Positions 35,290 to 45,269 of a stretch of 64,000 nucleotides of DNA are shown piece by piece. Where the stretch lies: positions 124,001-188,000 of the forward strand of contig JAZKAR010000001.1 in NCBI GenBank assembly GCA_040389065.1, written 5' to 3'. This DNA comes from JAZKAR01 sp040389065. Lineage in GTDB: Bacteria; Pseudomonadota; Gammaproteobacteria; Burkholderiales; Casimicrobiaceae. Each line of letters opens with the position of its first letter. Position 1 is the stretch's first letter. The notes under the pieces were generated by a model, which was given only the letters and a program-made list of their open reading frames with translations, made no database searches and was not told the DNA's origin. The translations under genes were made by a program, and so were the position numbers.

Positions 35290-37431
35290 TTAATTTGTAT
35301 CAGTACAATTTGTGCCTGGGCCATAAGGGCTTACTAGTCCGCCAGGAGGCTCAGTTCCGTTACTTGTGTAATCGGATGCTAAGCCTGTTAACATAAAGCT
35401 TTGAGTATCTTGTGATTCGGTACCCCCTACATTTACTTTTGCTTGAAGCGTTACACTAGCCCAATATGCAAAACTGGCTGGATATACGACAAAAGCATCA
35501 GCAAATCCAAGGGAATCTGTGGTAATAGTAATATTATTACCTGATGTTGTTCCTGTACCAGCAGTTGCAGAAGAGGCAACAACAGCTACATTACCTGGCG
35601 TCAACTGCGCGTTACCATTTGTATCCTCACCAGTATCTAGAATTGAATTGAAATTTATATCCTCTTGATCACAACGCGTATGTGATGCACCAGGCGCTAT
35701 AAAATCATAAGCATTTGGTGAGTTAACACTATCCCACACCAAACGACCTTTCCAAAAATACTGCGCCTTTAACGTAAATTGAACAGACTGATTAGCAACA
35801 GGATTACCTGCAGAGTCAGTTATTAACGCTGACCATGCCGTACTACGGCGTACTGAATCAGATGCTAACTTACTATCTGTACCAATTCGCACAAACAAAG
35901 CTTGTCCACCCACCGTTATCTGTAAATCTGGATTAAGACCTGTTGTTACATTAGCTGGTGCTACTGTTGCAAGTGTTCCTGAAATGGTAGTAATCGTCAC
36001 AGCATTATTATTTTGTACTGCTGCTCGAATTTCTACGCCATTCTGTGGGCTTGTCGAGGTTCCTGCAATATAGTAAACAGAGGCTTGCCCTTTTACATCA
36101 GTTATTGCAGTACTTAAACTTAATCTTCCTCCACTTAGATCAGATACCAAACTAAACGTTACTGTGGCTCCTTTAACAAGATTGTTAGAAGAATCACGTA
36201 TTGTTGCTATCACACGAGATTGATAAGTTTCTGAAGAGGCAACATTTAGTGGTAATGTTGTTTTATCTGCTTGAAGATCGATACTATTTGCCGTACTGGT
36301 AACGTAATCAACATCAAGTGATCCTGAAGGCTCCTGGCCAGCTCCAGGGTGACCAATGGCAGTAATTTTTGCTGCACCCACTTCCGCACTTGCCACATAT
36401 ACAGTTGCCACACCATCACCAGCTGTAATTGCGTTCACTGATGTTGTAACAACATTGCTAATAGTATTAGCATTGATGGGAGATGTTAGCGATACAACTC
36501 CACGTGTTACTGAAAATGTCACAGATTTTCCCACCTGCGCCACGCCATTTTTTAGCCACTTTACTGCAACGCGACCAGGTGTAGAAGCAGCTGTATTTAA
36601 AGGAGTGACTGTTACAGAATCAGCAGCTTTAACAAAACCAGAGGTTGCCACATACTGAAAATCATCTTCACTAACACTCAGCGACTGAGTTGTAGTTGCA
36701 CCTAGAGTTGAGGCTGAAATTGTATCATTTCCGGCAACGGTTCCTGTTACTTGAACTTGAACTTGTCCATTTGTATTAGTGGTAGTTGAACCTGAGATAG
36801 TATTGCCAGCAATGGAACTCAAATTAACGGTAGCTCCCTGTACTGCCGTACCGCCAGAATCTTTAACACTAATCGTTAAATTTGTTGTGCCGTTTTGAAC
36901 AATTGTATTTGAACCACTGATTGACACAGTAGTTCCAGCAACAGCAACTGTATTAGTGGTTGTAATTCCATCAGCAGATGCTGTTAGTGTTACCGTTCTA
37001 TTAGAGCGATTGGTTCCTACATTTAATTTTGCTGTTAATTTCCCATCGGCACCTGTTTGCCCTGCCGTACTAGAAAGCGTATCTAAAAATACACCTCCAG
37101 AACTCACGGTATCTGTTACGCTTAATGTCACATTTTTAGTAGGAATAACTGCACTATTGCTATCTGTTACTACTAAAGTGACATCTATTTTCTCTGAACC
37201 ATCAGACTTCATTTGAGGTGAACTTACCAACAACTGAATGCCTGCTGCTGGTACTGTTGTAGTTCCCGATGAAGTACTGCTCGTAGTACTACTAGTAGAT
37301 GATGAACTTGTAGAACTGGTTGGTGTTCCAACCCCGCCGCCTCCACAACCCACCAAGAGTAATGAGGCTACCGTCCCCACCATCATTGGGCGGGTCAGGC
37401 GTTCACAAAAGCCTTCCCAAATTGAGCGCAT
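35290..37431 (-). CDS. Surface lipoprotein with bacterial Ig-like (invasin/Big_1-type) repeats
   Basis: 713 residues. The leader ends in a lipobox (LLVGCGGGG, Cys at about 29), then a Ser/Thr-rich low-complexity linker. Several tandem Ig-like domains of about 95 residues follow; the repeats share patterns such as VTDSNSAVIPTKNVTLSV, VKDSGGTAVQGATVNLS, IRDSSNNLVKGATVTFS and ITDSAGNPVANQSVQFT. The C-terminus includes a Cys-containing segment (HTRCDQEDINFNSILDTGEDTNG) that looks calcium-binding. It is probably exposed at the outer membrane and adhesive, but no partner is known. Confidence 0.85.
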   Translation of the reverse strand: MRSIWEGFCERLTRPMMVGTVASLLLVGCGGGGVGTPTSSTSSSSTSSTTSSTSSGTTTVPAAGIQLLVSSPQMKSDGSEKIDVTLVVTDSNSAVIPTKNVTLSVTDTVSSGGVFLDTLSSTAGQTGADGKLTAKLNVGTNRSNRTVTLTASADGITTTNTVAVAGTTVSISGSNTIVQNGTTNLTISVKDSGGTAVQGATVNLSSIAGNTISGSTTTNTNGQVQVQVTGTVAGNDTISASTLGATTTQSLSVSEDDFQYVATSGFVKAADSVTVTPLNTAASTPGRVAVKWLKNGVAQVGKSVTFSVTRGVVSLTSPINANTISNVVTTSVNAITAGDGVATVYVASAEVGAAKITAIGHPGAGQEPSGSLDVDYVTSTANSIDLQADKTTLPLNVASSETYQSRVIATIRDSSNNLVKGATVTFSLVSDLSGGRLSLSTAITDVKGQASVYYIAGTSTSPQNGVEIRAAVQNNNAVTITTISGTLATVAPANVTTGLNPDLQITVGGQALFVRIGTDSKLASDSVRRSTAWSALITDSAGNPVANQSVQFTLKAQYFWKGRLVWDSVNSPNAYDFIAPGASHTRCDQEDINFNSILDTGEDTNGNAQLTPGNVAVVASSATAGTGTTSGNNITITTDSLGFADAFVVYPASFAYWASVTLQAKVNVGGTESQDTQSFMLTGLASDYTSNGTEPPGGLVSPYGPGTNCTDTN

Positions 37432-37886
37432 AAACCCTACCTTTACTCTTCAGTAATCTGACAACAAAAAATTGCTGCTTATACCAACTTCCACCATTAA
37501 CGGTACGGTTTCTCGTTTTTTATGTAACCACTACATAAGAAAGGATAAGGATGCGCCATTAATTTGGGTGAATGGTAATATTTCATACCCATAAATAACT
37601 TAAGACCATTTGTATGAATCTATTTCGTTAGTAGATAAGCACACTGTGTTGTATAGTGATTAAATAAAAACATATGTAATTGCTATACAAGAAGATCGAT
37701 ACTCTTATCCAATATCGAAAGTTATTTATGCTTTTTGAATAAATTAGTAGATGTTTTTCAATAGAAAGCTGTAAAAATTATTGCACCAAAAGAAAAAAGC
37801 CTGAAAGTTATGTTTACTTTCAGGCTTTTAGCTAAAATGAAAAAAAATAATTTTTTTCATTTTTTACACGGGAAAACCATAGTATA
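37432..37886. other. 455-base gap between the Ig-like lipoprotein gene and rpsT
   Basis: It contains the rpsT terminator at its right end (37795-37829) and must carry the promoter of the lipoprotein gene, which I cannot pinpoint. The rest is AT-rich with no convincing open frame. Confidence 0.6.
37795..37829 (-). terminator. Intrinsic terminator of rpsT
   Basis: A 14-base perfect stem (37795-37808 with 37816-37829, AAAAGCCTGAAAGT) and a seven-base loop. On the minus strand it runs into a T-run of about six. It lies 58 bases beyond the rpsT stop. Confidence 0.88.
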
Positions 37887-38153
37887 TTACGCAGCCATTG
37901 CTTTAATAGCTTGTGATAAACGGCTTTTATGGCGAGCTGCTTTATTTTTATGAAAAATTTGTTTATCAGCTAAGCGATCAATAACTGAAACATTTTCTTG
38001 ATAAGCATTTTGGGCTGCTGCTTTGTCACCGGCTTCTATAGCTTTTTTAACTTTTTTGATAGCAGTACGAAATGCAGAACGTTGCCCTGCATTGTGATTA
38101 CGTTGCTTTTCAGATTGACGTATACGTTTACGTGCTTGTGCACTATTTGCCAT
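37887..38153 (-). CDS. rpsT: 30S ribosomal protein S20
   Basis: 88 residues, very Lys/Arg/Ala-rich, with the family opening MANSAQARKRIRQSEKQRNHN and ending RHKSRLSQAIKAMAA. It binds 16S rRNA early in 30S assembly. The ATG has GGAGAT upstream. It is separated by 15 bases from rpmG. Confidence 0.97.
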   Translation of the reverse strand: MANSAQARKRIRQSEKQRNHNAGQRSAFRTAIKKVKKAIEAGDKAAAQNAYQENVSVIDRLADKQIFHKNKAARHKSRLSQAIKAMAA

Positions 38154-38168
38154 GAGAAATCTCCTGCT

Positions 38169-38324
38169 CTATTTAAGTTTGGTTTCTTTGTATAAAACAT
38201 GCTTACGCACAACCGGATCAAACTTTTTTAGCTCAAGCTTCTCTGGCGACTTACGCTTATTTTTTGTTGTTGTGTAAAAATGTCCCGTACCGGCAGACGA
38301 TTCTAACTTAATTTTTTCTCTCAT
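38169..38324 (-). CDS. rpmG: 50S ribosomal protein L33
   Basis: A 51-residue gene read on the minus strand from ATG at 38324-38322 to TAG at 38171-38169. The translation begins MREKIKLESSAGTGHFYTTT and continues KNKRKSPEKLELKKFDPVVRKH, matching L33 throughout. It lacks the CxxC pair, so it is the zinc-independent form. It lies 24 bases after rpmB, the usual rpmB-rpmG pair. Confidence 0.96.
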   Translation of the reverse strand: MREKIKLESSAGTGHFYTTTKNKRKSPEKLELKKFDPVVRKHVLYKETKLK

Positions 38325-38348
38325 AATAATTTATCTCTATCTTAACAC

Positions 38349-38573
38349 TTAGGCATGGTTAAGTTTAGCCAGCACATACTCGATACCGTATTTATCAATT
38401 GTACGAAGCGCAGCATTACTAATACGCAACGACACCCAGCGTTTTTGGCTTTCTAACCAAAAGCGACGATTTTGCAAATTGGGTAAAAACCGACGTTTGG
38501 TTTTATTATTTGCATGAGAAACATTATTTCCTGACATGGGTTTTTTCCCAGTTACTTGGCAAACACGTGCCAT
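38349..38573 (-). CDS. rpmB: 50S ribosomal protein L28
   Basis: 74 residues from the ATG at 38573, with AAGGAG six to seven bases upstream. An in-frame GTG at 38576 is not preferred. MARVCQVTGKKPMSGNNVSHANNKTKRRF-type N-terminus and the RRFWLESQKRWVSLRIS block are diagnostic. It is followed by rpmG. Confidence 0.97.
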   Translation of the reverse strand: MARVCQVTGKKPMSGNNVSHANNKTKRRFLPNLQNRRFWLESQKRWVSLRISNAALRTIDKYGIEYVLAKLNHA

Positions 38574-38649
38574 CACATACTCCTTTGATATCTTAACATA
38601 CCGCGTATTGTAGTGATTTTTACAATCCGCATCAACATTTCATTAACAA

Positions 38650-39492
38650 TTACTGGGCTAAACTTGTAAGATGATCAACCGCTGCCTTAACTTCTTCATC
38701 TGATAAAGAAGCATTTCCACCTTTTGCTGGCATTGCACGAATACCTTTTAAGGCATTTGTATAAAGCACAGCTTTTCCTTGAGCAATTCTTGCACCCCAT
38801 GCTGATTTATCACCAGCTTTAGGTGCTCCTGCTACTCCTGTGCCATGACAAGCCACACAAGTACTCTCAAAAACTTTTTTTCCATCTATTTTTTGAGATT
38901 CTTGTTTTTTATCTGCAGAGTCTTTAGGAGCTTCTGAACCATCTGAAGCTTTAGCAACTGTATTCGCTTGCTGTGCAGCAGGTTCAGTAGGTGAAGAATT
39001 TTTCCAGTTAGCACCCGCTAAATTTGCCATATAAATAACAGCGCGCTGAACTTCAGTATCTTCAAGGTCAGGATTTCCACCTTTTGCTGGCATAGCACGA
39101 ATGCCTTGTAAAGCATGATTAAATAGTGTCTGCTGGCCTTGAGAAATAACTTTACCCCATACACCTTTATCACCTGCCTTAGGTGCTCCTAATAAGCCTG
39201 CACCATGGCAATTGATGCATAAGCCTTTATATACTTCTTCCCCTGATTTTAAAACTACCGGGGCATTCGGATCAAGTACAGCCACATCACCTATAGGCTT
39301 AATACGCTGATTAACTACCTCTGCATCTTCCTTTACAGGTTTAGTTGCATAAATGTTATAAACTATTGCTGCAATCAATACAAGAAACGCTACAGGTACA
39401 ACGATTGTACCGATAAGAGTTCCTATAAAAGAAGTAGTAACTTTAACTTCAGACTGTAATTTTTCATCTGAATGTGAATGCTTATCTGACAT
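38650..39492 (-). CDS. Membrane-anchored di-haem cytochrome c (c5-like tandem)
   Basis: 280 residues from the ATG at 39492, preceded by AAAGG. The frame is open to 39534. One membrane span (about 25-47) anchors two class I cytochrome c domains, with haem motifs CINCH and CVACH and paired Met ligands in the repeated GIRAMPAKGGN. The two domains are near duplicates (GAPKAGDKGVWGKVISQGQ versus GAPKAGDKSAWGARIAQGK) joined by a Lys/Ala/Ser linker. It probably carries electrons to a terminal oxidase in the periplasm. Confidence 0.92.
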   Translation of the reverse strand: MSDKHSHSDEKLQSEVKVTTSFIGTLIGTIVVPVAFLVLIAAIVYNIYATKPVKEDAEVVNQRIKPIGDVAVLDPNAPVVLKSGEEVYKGLCINCHGAGLLGAPKAGDKGVWGKVISQGQQTLFNHALQGIRAMPAKGGNPDLEDTEVQRAVIYMANLAGANWKNSSPTEPAAQQANTVAKASDGSEAPKDSADKKQESQKIDGKKVFESTCVACHGTGVAGAPKAGDKSAWGARIAQGKAVLYTNALKGIRAMPAKGGNASLSDEEVKAAVDHLTSLAQ

Positions 39493-39564
39493 TACAAACT
39501 GCCTTTTTAAAAAGCCAAGTATTAATTTCACCATTATACGAAGGGTTACTAACTACTGCCAAGC

Positions 39565-39593
39565 TAGACTTTAACAAATATCCCTCGTAGAAT
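39565..39593 (+). promoter_or_regulatory. Promoter of tRNA-Arg
   Basis: TAGACT at 39565-39570 and TAGAAT at 39588-39593 with a 17-base spacer, nine bases before the tRNA. The -10 element is identical to that of the other tRNA cluster. Confidence 0.75.
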
Positions 39594-39602
39594 GCTAACC
39601 AT

Positions 39603-39678
39603 GCGCCCGTAGCTCAGGGGATAGAGCGTTGGCCTCCGAAGCCAAAGGTCGTGAGTTCGATTCTCGCCGGGCGCGCCA
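39603..39678 (+). tRNA. tRNA-Arg (anticodon CCG)
   Basis: A 76-base cloverleaf with acceptor GCGCCCG pairing with CGGGCGC, discriminator G and encoded CCA. The anticodon loop CTCCGAA gives CCG, which reads the arginine codon CGG. It is a single gene on the plus strand inside a long minus-strand block. Confidence 0.97.
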
Positions 39679-39814
39679 CACATGGTTATAGTTGCCATAA
39701 TTTCTTAATTTAAATCTCAGCATCATAATTTTTTCAAAGCTATTCCTAGCTTCAATTCACGAAGAATATATACCCTTATCATAGCTTCTATTCGTACTCT
39801 TCAAAAAAATAAAA

Positions 39815-39847
39815 CGCCGAATAGTGCTAATAAGCACGTATCCGGCG
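39815..39847 (-). terminator. Terminator of the atp operon
   Basis: An interrupted stem (CGCCG and GTGCT blocks at 39815-39828 paired with 39833-39847). On the minus strand it is followed by TTTTATTTTTTT. It lies 17 bases beyond the atpC stop. Confidence 0.82.
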
Positions 39848-39863
39848 ATAAATTTTAAAAAAT

Positions 39864-40286
39864 TTATTTAATAGAACGAAATTTTTGTAACGCCGCTAAC
39901 TGTGCTATAGCTTGAGCTAACTCAGCTTGTGCCTGTGCGTAATCAATAGAACTCTTACGTTCAGCTAACGCTGCTTTAGCTGCCTCTACAGCTTCTCTAG
40001 CTCGAGCTTCATCTAGATCTTTACCCCTGACTGCAGTATCAGATAAGAGGCAAATTACATCAGGTTGTATTTCTAAAATACCTCCTGATACATAGATAAG
40101 CTCTTCTGTTGTACTATCAACAGGTGTATACCTTACTGATCCAGGCCGCAAGCGTGTTAGCAAAGGCGCATGGCGCGGATATACTCCGATATCGCCACGC
40201 TCCCCCGGCACGACAGCAAACGTAATTTGTCCAGAAAAAATTTTCCCTTCTGAACTCACTATCTCTAAACGCATCGCTGACGTCAT
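39864..40286 (-). CDS. atpC: ATP synthase subunit epsilon
   Basis: 140 residues. The N-terminal beta sandwich (LEIVSSEGKIFSG, VPGERGDIGVYPRHAPLLTRLRPG) and the C-terminal helical hairpin (AREAVEAAKAALAER) are complete. It is the rotor stalk subunit and inhibits ATP hydrolysis. Last gene of the operon, 9 bases after atpD. Confidence 0.96.
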   Translation of the reverse strand: MTSAMRLEIVSSEGKIFSGQITFAVVPGERGDIGVYPRHAPLLTRLRPGSVRYTPVDSTTEELIYVSGGILEIQPDVICLLSDTAVRGKDLDEARAREAVEAAKAALAERKSSIDYAQAQAELAQAIAQLAALQKFRSIK

Positions 40287-40295
40287 GCCTGACTC

Positions 40296-41690
40296 CTAAG
40301 ACTTCATCATTTTGGCTTTTTCAATAGCCTCTTCAATACCACCAACCATATAAAAAGCTTGCTCAGGCAAATCATCGTAATCACCGTTTACGATGCCTTT
40401 AAATCCTTTGATAGTCTCTTTTAATGGCACATATTTGCCTGGCGACCCTGTAAACACCTCAGCCACAAAGAACGGTTGAGATAGAAAACGTTGGATCTTA
40501 CGAGCGCGAGCAACACTGAGCTTATCTTCAGGTGATAATTCATCCATACCAAGAATTGCAATAATGTCACGCAATTCTTTATATCGTTGCAACGTAGCTT
40601 GTACCGAGCGAGCAACTGAATAATGCTCTTCACCTACAACCAGAGGATCTAATTGACGAGAAGTTGAATCTAATGGATCAACAGCAGGATAAATACCTAA
40701 TGCTGCAATATCTCTTGATAATACAACTGTTGCATCTAAGTGACCAAATGTTGTAGCAGGCGAGGGATCAGTCAAATCATCAGCAGGAACATAAACCGCC
40801 TGAATAGAGGTAATAGAACCTGTTCGTGTTGAGGTAATTCTTTCTTGTAGGCGACCCATTTCTTCTGCAAGCGTTGGTTGATAACCTACTGCAGAAGGCA
40901 TACGACCTAAAAGAGCAGAAACTTCTGTACCTGCCAATGTATAGCGATAAATATTATCAACGAAGAACAGAACATCACGCCCTTCATCACGGAAATATTC
41001 CGCCATCGTTAAACCAGTAAGTGCTACTCGTAAACGATTACCTGGTGGCTCGTTCATCTGACCATATACTAGAGCAACTTTATCCAGAACGTTCGAATCT
41101 TTCATCTCGTGATAAAAGTCATTTCCTTCACGAGTACGTTCACCTACACCGGCAAAAACTGAAAAACCAGAATGTTCGATTGCAATATTACGAATCAATT
41201 CCATCATGTTTACAGTTTTACCTACCCCAGCGCCTCCGAAAAGACCTACTTTACCGCCTTTAGCAAACGGGCAAATAAGATCAATAACCTTAATACCAGT
41301 TTCTAAAAGTTCTGCTGAAGGAGCAAGTTCATCGAATTTAGGTGCTTTACGATGAATAGACATCGTTTTTTCAGCACCTATTTCTCCTGCCTCATCGATA
41401 GGACGTCCTAACACATCCATAATCCGGCCTAGCGTTTTAGGCCCAACTGGAACTGAAATAGCACTACCTGTATTGTTAACTATCAGGCCACGTTTCAATC
41501 CATCTGAAGAACCTAAAGCGATAGTACGTACAACACCATCGCCAAGCTGTTGTTGAACTTCTAATGTTAGATCGGTACCTTCTACTCGCAATGCATCATA
41601 GATTTTTGGCATGCCAGCGCGTGGAAATTCCACATCGATCACAGCGCCAATGCACTGCACAATCTTGCCTTGATGAACTTGTGTTGTCAT
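40296..41690 (-). CDS. atpD: ATP synthase subunit beta
   Basis: 464 residues of the catalytic F1 subunit. P-loop GGAGVGKTVNMMEL, the catalytic Glu in GVGERTREGND, the DELSEED-like MDELSPEDKLSV and ALLGRMPSAVGYQPTL are all present. The base composition is clearly richer in G+C than in the phosphonate island. Confidence 0.98.
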   Translation of the reverse strand: MTTQVHQGKIVQCIGAVIDVEFPRAGMPKIYDALRVEGTDLTLEVQQQLGDGVVRTIALGSSDGLKRGLIVNNTGSAISVPVGPKTLGRIMDVLGRPIDEAGEIGAEKTMSIHRKAPKFDELAPSAELLETGIKVIDLICPFAKGGKVGLFGGAGVGKTVNMMELIRNIAIEHSGFSVFAGVGERTREGNDFYHEMKDSNVLDKVALVYGQMNEPPGNRLRVALTGLTMAEYFRDEGRDVLFFVDNIYRYTLAGTEVSALLGRMPSAVGYQPTLAEEMGRLQERITSTRTGSITSIQAVYVPADDLTDPSPATTFGHLDATVVLSRDIAALGIYPAVDPLDSTSRQLDPLVVGEEHYSVARSVQATLQRYKELRDIIAILGMDELSPEDKLSVARARKIQRFLSQPFFVAEVFTGSPGKYVPLKETIKGFKGIVNGDYDDLPEQAFYMVGGIEEAIEKAKMMKS

Positions 41691-41728
41691 CGTTACACCA
41701 CCCCACTATATAAACTCTTTTAAGGTCT

Positions 41729-42607
41729 TTAAACTGCTGCTGCTCCCCCGACAATTTCAGCTAATTCTTTAGTAATTGCTGCCTGACGGGTTTTATTGTA
41801 AACCAGCTTAAGTTGATTTATTACACTTCCAGCGTTATCTGAAGCTGCCTTCATCGCGACCATTCGAGCTGATTGTTCAGAAGCTGTATTTTCTACAACT
41901 GCCTGATACACCATGTGCTCTACATATCGCTTAAGAACTTCTTCAATAACTACTTGAGCGGAGGGTTCATATATGTATTCCCATCCTTGATTAGATTTCG
42001 CTCGGTCACTCAATGCAAAATCACGTGCATCAAGTGGTAATAAGCGCTCTAAAACAGGCTCTTGTTTCATCGTATTAATGAACTTAGTATAAGCAATATA
42101 TACAGCATCAACTTCGCCATTCAGATAGGCATTTATCTGAATCTGAATGGGACCAATAAGTTTTTCAAGATTTGGTTTATCGCCTAAACCAGAAATATGA
42201 GATACAACTCTTTCCCCTAATCTAGAAACAAAAGAGTAACCTTTATTTCCAAACGTTACTACTTGTACGGGAACAGTTTGTTGTTTCCAATTTTTTAATT
42301 TCTGGATAACAATACGAAGTATATTAGTATTTAAACCGCCACATAATCCCTTATCAGAGGTAACAAGCATCAGTCCGATACGCTCTTCAGCACGCTTTTC
42401 AAGAAAAGGATGTTGAAATTGCTCTTGATTAGAATAAGCAATGTGCGCACATATTGAGCGTATTTGTTCACCATAAGGACGGGCAGCTTTCATGCGTTCT
42501 TGTGCCCGTTTCATTTTTGAAGCGGCCACCATCTCCATCGCACGAGTAATCTTTCGTGTATTTTCTACACTTTTGATTTTGGTGCGAATTTCTTTTCCGC
42601 TTGCCAT
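41729..42607 (-). CDS. atpG: ATP synthase subunit gamma
   Basis: 292 residues forming the central rotor shaft. The N-terminus EIRTKIKSVENTRKITRAMEMVA and the C-terminal YNKTRQAAITKELAEIVGGAAA coiled coil are textbook, with TSDKGLCGGLN in between. It lies 13 bases after atpA. Confidence 0.98.
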   Translation of the reverse strand: MASGKEIRTKIKSVENTRKITRAMEMVAASKMKRAQERMKAARPYGEQIRSICAHIAYSNQEQFQHPFLEKRAEERIGLMLVTSDKGLCGGLNTNILRIVIQKLKNWKQQTVPVQVVTFGNKGYSFVSRLGERVVSHISGLGDKPNLEKLIGPIQIQINAYLNGEVDAVYIAYTKFINTMKQEPVLERLLPLDARDFALSDRAKSNQGWEYIYEPSAQVVIEEVLKRYVEHMVYQAVVENTASEQSARMVAMKAASDNAGSVINQLKLVYNKTRQAAITKELAEIVGGAAAV

Positions 42608-42620
42608 AATGACTTAACTC

Positions 42621-44165
42621 CTAACGCAAATCATTATTACGCTTGAATTCCTCAATTGCTGCGGCTAATTCTTTTTCATCAGCAGCTGAAAGGTCTTTTG
42701 TTTTTTCGATGCGATCAATTACTTCAGCATATTTAGCTTTAATAAAAGCACGCAAAGCTGTTTCAACAGAAAGAACTTTCTTAACCTCTATATCATCAAA
42801 ATAGCCTTTATTAACAGCAAAAAGTGTAAGGGCCATTTCTGAAATTTTTAAGGTAGCATATTGGGATTGCTTCATCAGTTCGGTTACTAAACGACCACGC
42901 TCCAACTGCTTACGTGTCGTTTCATCTAAATCAGAAGCAAATTGAGCAAAAGCTGCTAATTCTCGATATTGTGCTAACGCTAAACGAATACCGCCACCCA
43001 ATTTCTTAATAACTTTTGTTTGTGCCGCTCCACCAACCCGTGATACAGAAATACCAGCATTAATAGCAGGGCGAATACCAGCATTAAACAGATCAGTTTC
43101 TAAAAATATTTGCCCATCTGTAATTGAAATTACGTTGGTTGGAACAAATGCAGAAACATCACCTGCTTGTGTTTCAATAATAGGAAGCGCTGTTAATGAA
43201 CCTGTTTTATTTTTTACTTCACCATTTGTAAACTTTTCTACATATTCTTCATTAACTCTAGCAGCTCTTTCTAATAGACGAGAGTGCAAATAAAATACAT
43301 CTCCAGGATAAGCTTCTCTACCTGGTGGTCTACGTAGTAATAAAGAAATTTGGCGATATGCCCAGGCTTGTTTGGTCAGATCATCATAAATAATTAAAGC
43401 ATCTTGACCACGATCGCGGAAATACTCGCCCATTGTACAGCCAGCATAAGCAGAAAGGTACTGCATTGCTGCTGAATCAGAGGCTGTAGCAGCCACTACA
43501 ATGGTATAAGCCATGGCACCTTTTTCTTCAAGCTTACGAACGACGTTAGCAATTGAAGATGCTTTTTGACCAATAGCAACATAAATACATATAACACCTT
43601 CCTGGGCTTGATTCAGGATGGTATCAATCGCTACTGCAGTTTTTCCAGTTTGGCGATCACCAATAATTAACTCACGTTGCCCTCGACCAACTGGCACCAT
43701 AGCATCAATAGATTTAATACCAGTTTGCAAAGGTTGAGATACTGATTGACGCCAAATAACACCAGGAGCTATTTTTTCAACAGGCGCTTTTTCAGTTGCA
43801 TTAATTGGCCCTTTACCATCAATCGGCGAACCTAACGCATCGACTACACGGCCAATCAGCTCTCTACCAACGGGTACTTCAAGGATTTTCCCCGTACTTT
43901 CTACTCTATCGCCTTCACTAAGGTGTTCATAATCACCTAAAATAACTGACCCTACAGAGTCACGCTCAAGATTCAATGCTAAACCATACACGTTACCGGG
44001 AAACTTTAACATTTCGCCTTGCATAACATCTGATAAACCATAAATACGCGCAATACCGTCTGTAATTGAAACAATGACACCTTCTTTACGGGTATCAATC
44101 GAATTATCCAAACCCTGTATCTTGGAGCGAATAAATTCGCTGATTTCAGAGGGATTAAGATACAT
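42621..44165 (-). CDS. atpA: ATP synthase subunit alpha
   Basis: 514 residues from the ATG at 44165, selected because GGGAG lies upstream and the family N-terminus MxLNPSEISE results. An in-frame GTG lies at 44177. P-loop GDRQTGKTA and the signature PAINAGISVSRVGGAAQ are intact. This is the non-catalytic nucleotide-binding F1 subunit. Confidence 0.98.
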   Translation of the reverse strand: MYLNPSEISEFIRSKIQGLDNSIDTRKEGVIVSITDGIARIYGLSDVMQGEMLKFPGNVYGLALNLERDSVGSVILGDYEHLSEGDRVESTGKILEVPVGRELIGRVVDALGSPIDGKGPINATEKAPVEKIAPGVIWRQSVSQPLQTGIKSIDAMVPVGRGQRELIIGDRQTGKTAVAIDTILNQAQEGVICIYVAIGQKASSIANVVRKLEEKGAMAYTIVVAATASDSAAMQYLSAYAGCTMGEYFRDRGQDALIIYDDLTKQAWAYRQISLLLRRPPGREAYPGDVFYLHSRLLERAARVNEEYVEKFTNGEVKNKTGSLTALPIIETQAGDVSAFVPTNVISITDGQIFLETDLFNAGIRPAINAGISVSRVGGAAQTKVIKKLGGGIRLALAQYRELAAFAQFASDLDETTRKQLERGRLVTELMKQSQYATLKISEMALTLFAVNKGYFDDIEVKKVLSVETALRAFIKAKYAEVIDRIEKTKDLSAADEKELAAAIEEFKRNNDLR

Positions 44166-44209
44166 AACATCTCCCACAACTGGATTTTAAAAACGGTTGG
44201 CTAGTAACG

Positions 44210-44761
44210 CTAATCACGCTTCAAACTTTCTTGAAGACGGCGAAGCAAATGCTCTGTTGATGCATACACAGTTTCATCACCCACCTGAGCTTTAATACCA
44301 CCAATTAACTCAGGATTATGTTGAAATTCGATATACACTTTTTTGCCAATTTCAGATTCTAGCCATGCTTTAATAGTTTCTTCATCTTGAGCATTTAAAG
44401 GATAGGCACCCTCTACAACTGCCTTATAACATCCTTGCTTTTGATCACGCAAAGATTTTAATGCCTCTATTAATTCCGGCAATATAAAAATACGCCGATT
44501 ATCCATTAACAATTCAATAAAACGGTCTGCCTCTTCAGGGAGATTTTTATCAAACTGCGACCACGCGGATTTCAACAGTGCTTTTTTATCAGACAACAGC
44601 AAAGTAGGATTTTTTAAAATAGCAATAGATTCTGGCGCTTTTAATATCTCTGCCAAATACTCTAAATGCTTTAGCCATGATTCTAGACCCTCGGTAGTCT
44701 TAGCTATACCCACTAATGCATTAGCATAGGGGCGAGCTAAACGGACTTGTTCTAAGCGCAT
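44210..44761 (-). CDS. atpH: ATP synthase subunit delta
   Basis: 183 residues. The helical N-terminal domain (ARPYANALVGIAK) and the C-terminal signature (NPELIGGIKAQVGDETVYAS) are present. It joins the peripheral stalk to F1. The gene lies three bases after atpF. Confidence 0.97.
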   Translation of the reverse strand: MRLEQVRLARPYANALVGIAKTTEGLESWLKHLEYLAEILKAPESIAILKNPTLLLSDKKALLKSAWSQFDKNLPEEADRFIELLMDNRRIFILPELIEALKSLRDQKQGCYKAVVEGAYPLNAQDEETIKAWLESEIGKKVYIEFQHNPELIGGIKAQVGDETVYASTEHLLRRLQESLKRD

Positions 44762-44764
44762 GAG

Positions 44765-45235
44765 TTATACCTTTTTTCGAAGCTCTTCTATCACATCTTG
44801 GTGGGCAGAAACATTAACTTCTCTTTTAAGAATCTTTTCCGTTCCTAGAACAACTAGATCTGATAATTGGTCCTTCAAAACTTGGCGTGCTTGATTGGCT
44901 TCTTTTTGAATTTCATATTGCGCAGATTGAATCAAACGCTGACCTTCTTGCTCTGCTTTCTGGCGTGCATCGTCAACAATTTTGGTAGCGCGCAATTCAC
45001 TTTCACGAATAATTGTTGAAGCACGTTGACGCGCTTCATTAAGAATCTCAGAAACCTTAAACTCGCTATTCTTCAGTAACTGCTGGTTTTGTTCACCAAC
45101 AGCAATACCTTCAGCAATTAATTGCTGGCGCTCATCTAACACCTTAACCAAGGGCGGCCATATGAATTTCATCGTTAACCAAACAAATAACCCAAAGGAA
45201 ATTGCCTGGCCTATAAGTGTTGCGTTGATTTCCAT
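44765..45235 (-). CDS. atpF: ATP synthase subunit b
   Basis: 156 residues: one N-terminal membrane span (about 5-25, FGLFVWLTMKFIWPPL) followed by a long charged coiled coil that forms the peripheral stalk. Only one b gene is present, so it is a b2 homodimer enzyme and not a b/b' type. Confidence 0.97.
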   Translation of the reverse strand: MEINATLIGQAISFGLFVWLTMKFIWPPLVKVLDERQQLIAEGIAVGEQNQQLLKNSEFKVSEILNEARQRASTIIRESELRATKIVDDARQKAEQEGQRLIQSAQYEIQKEANQARQVLKDQLSDLVVLGTEKILKREVNVSAHQDVIEELRKKV

Positions 45236-45269
45236 AATATAACCACCCCTTATCTAATCACTAATTAAA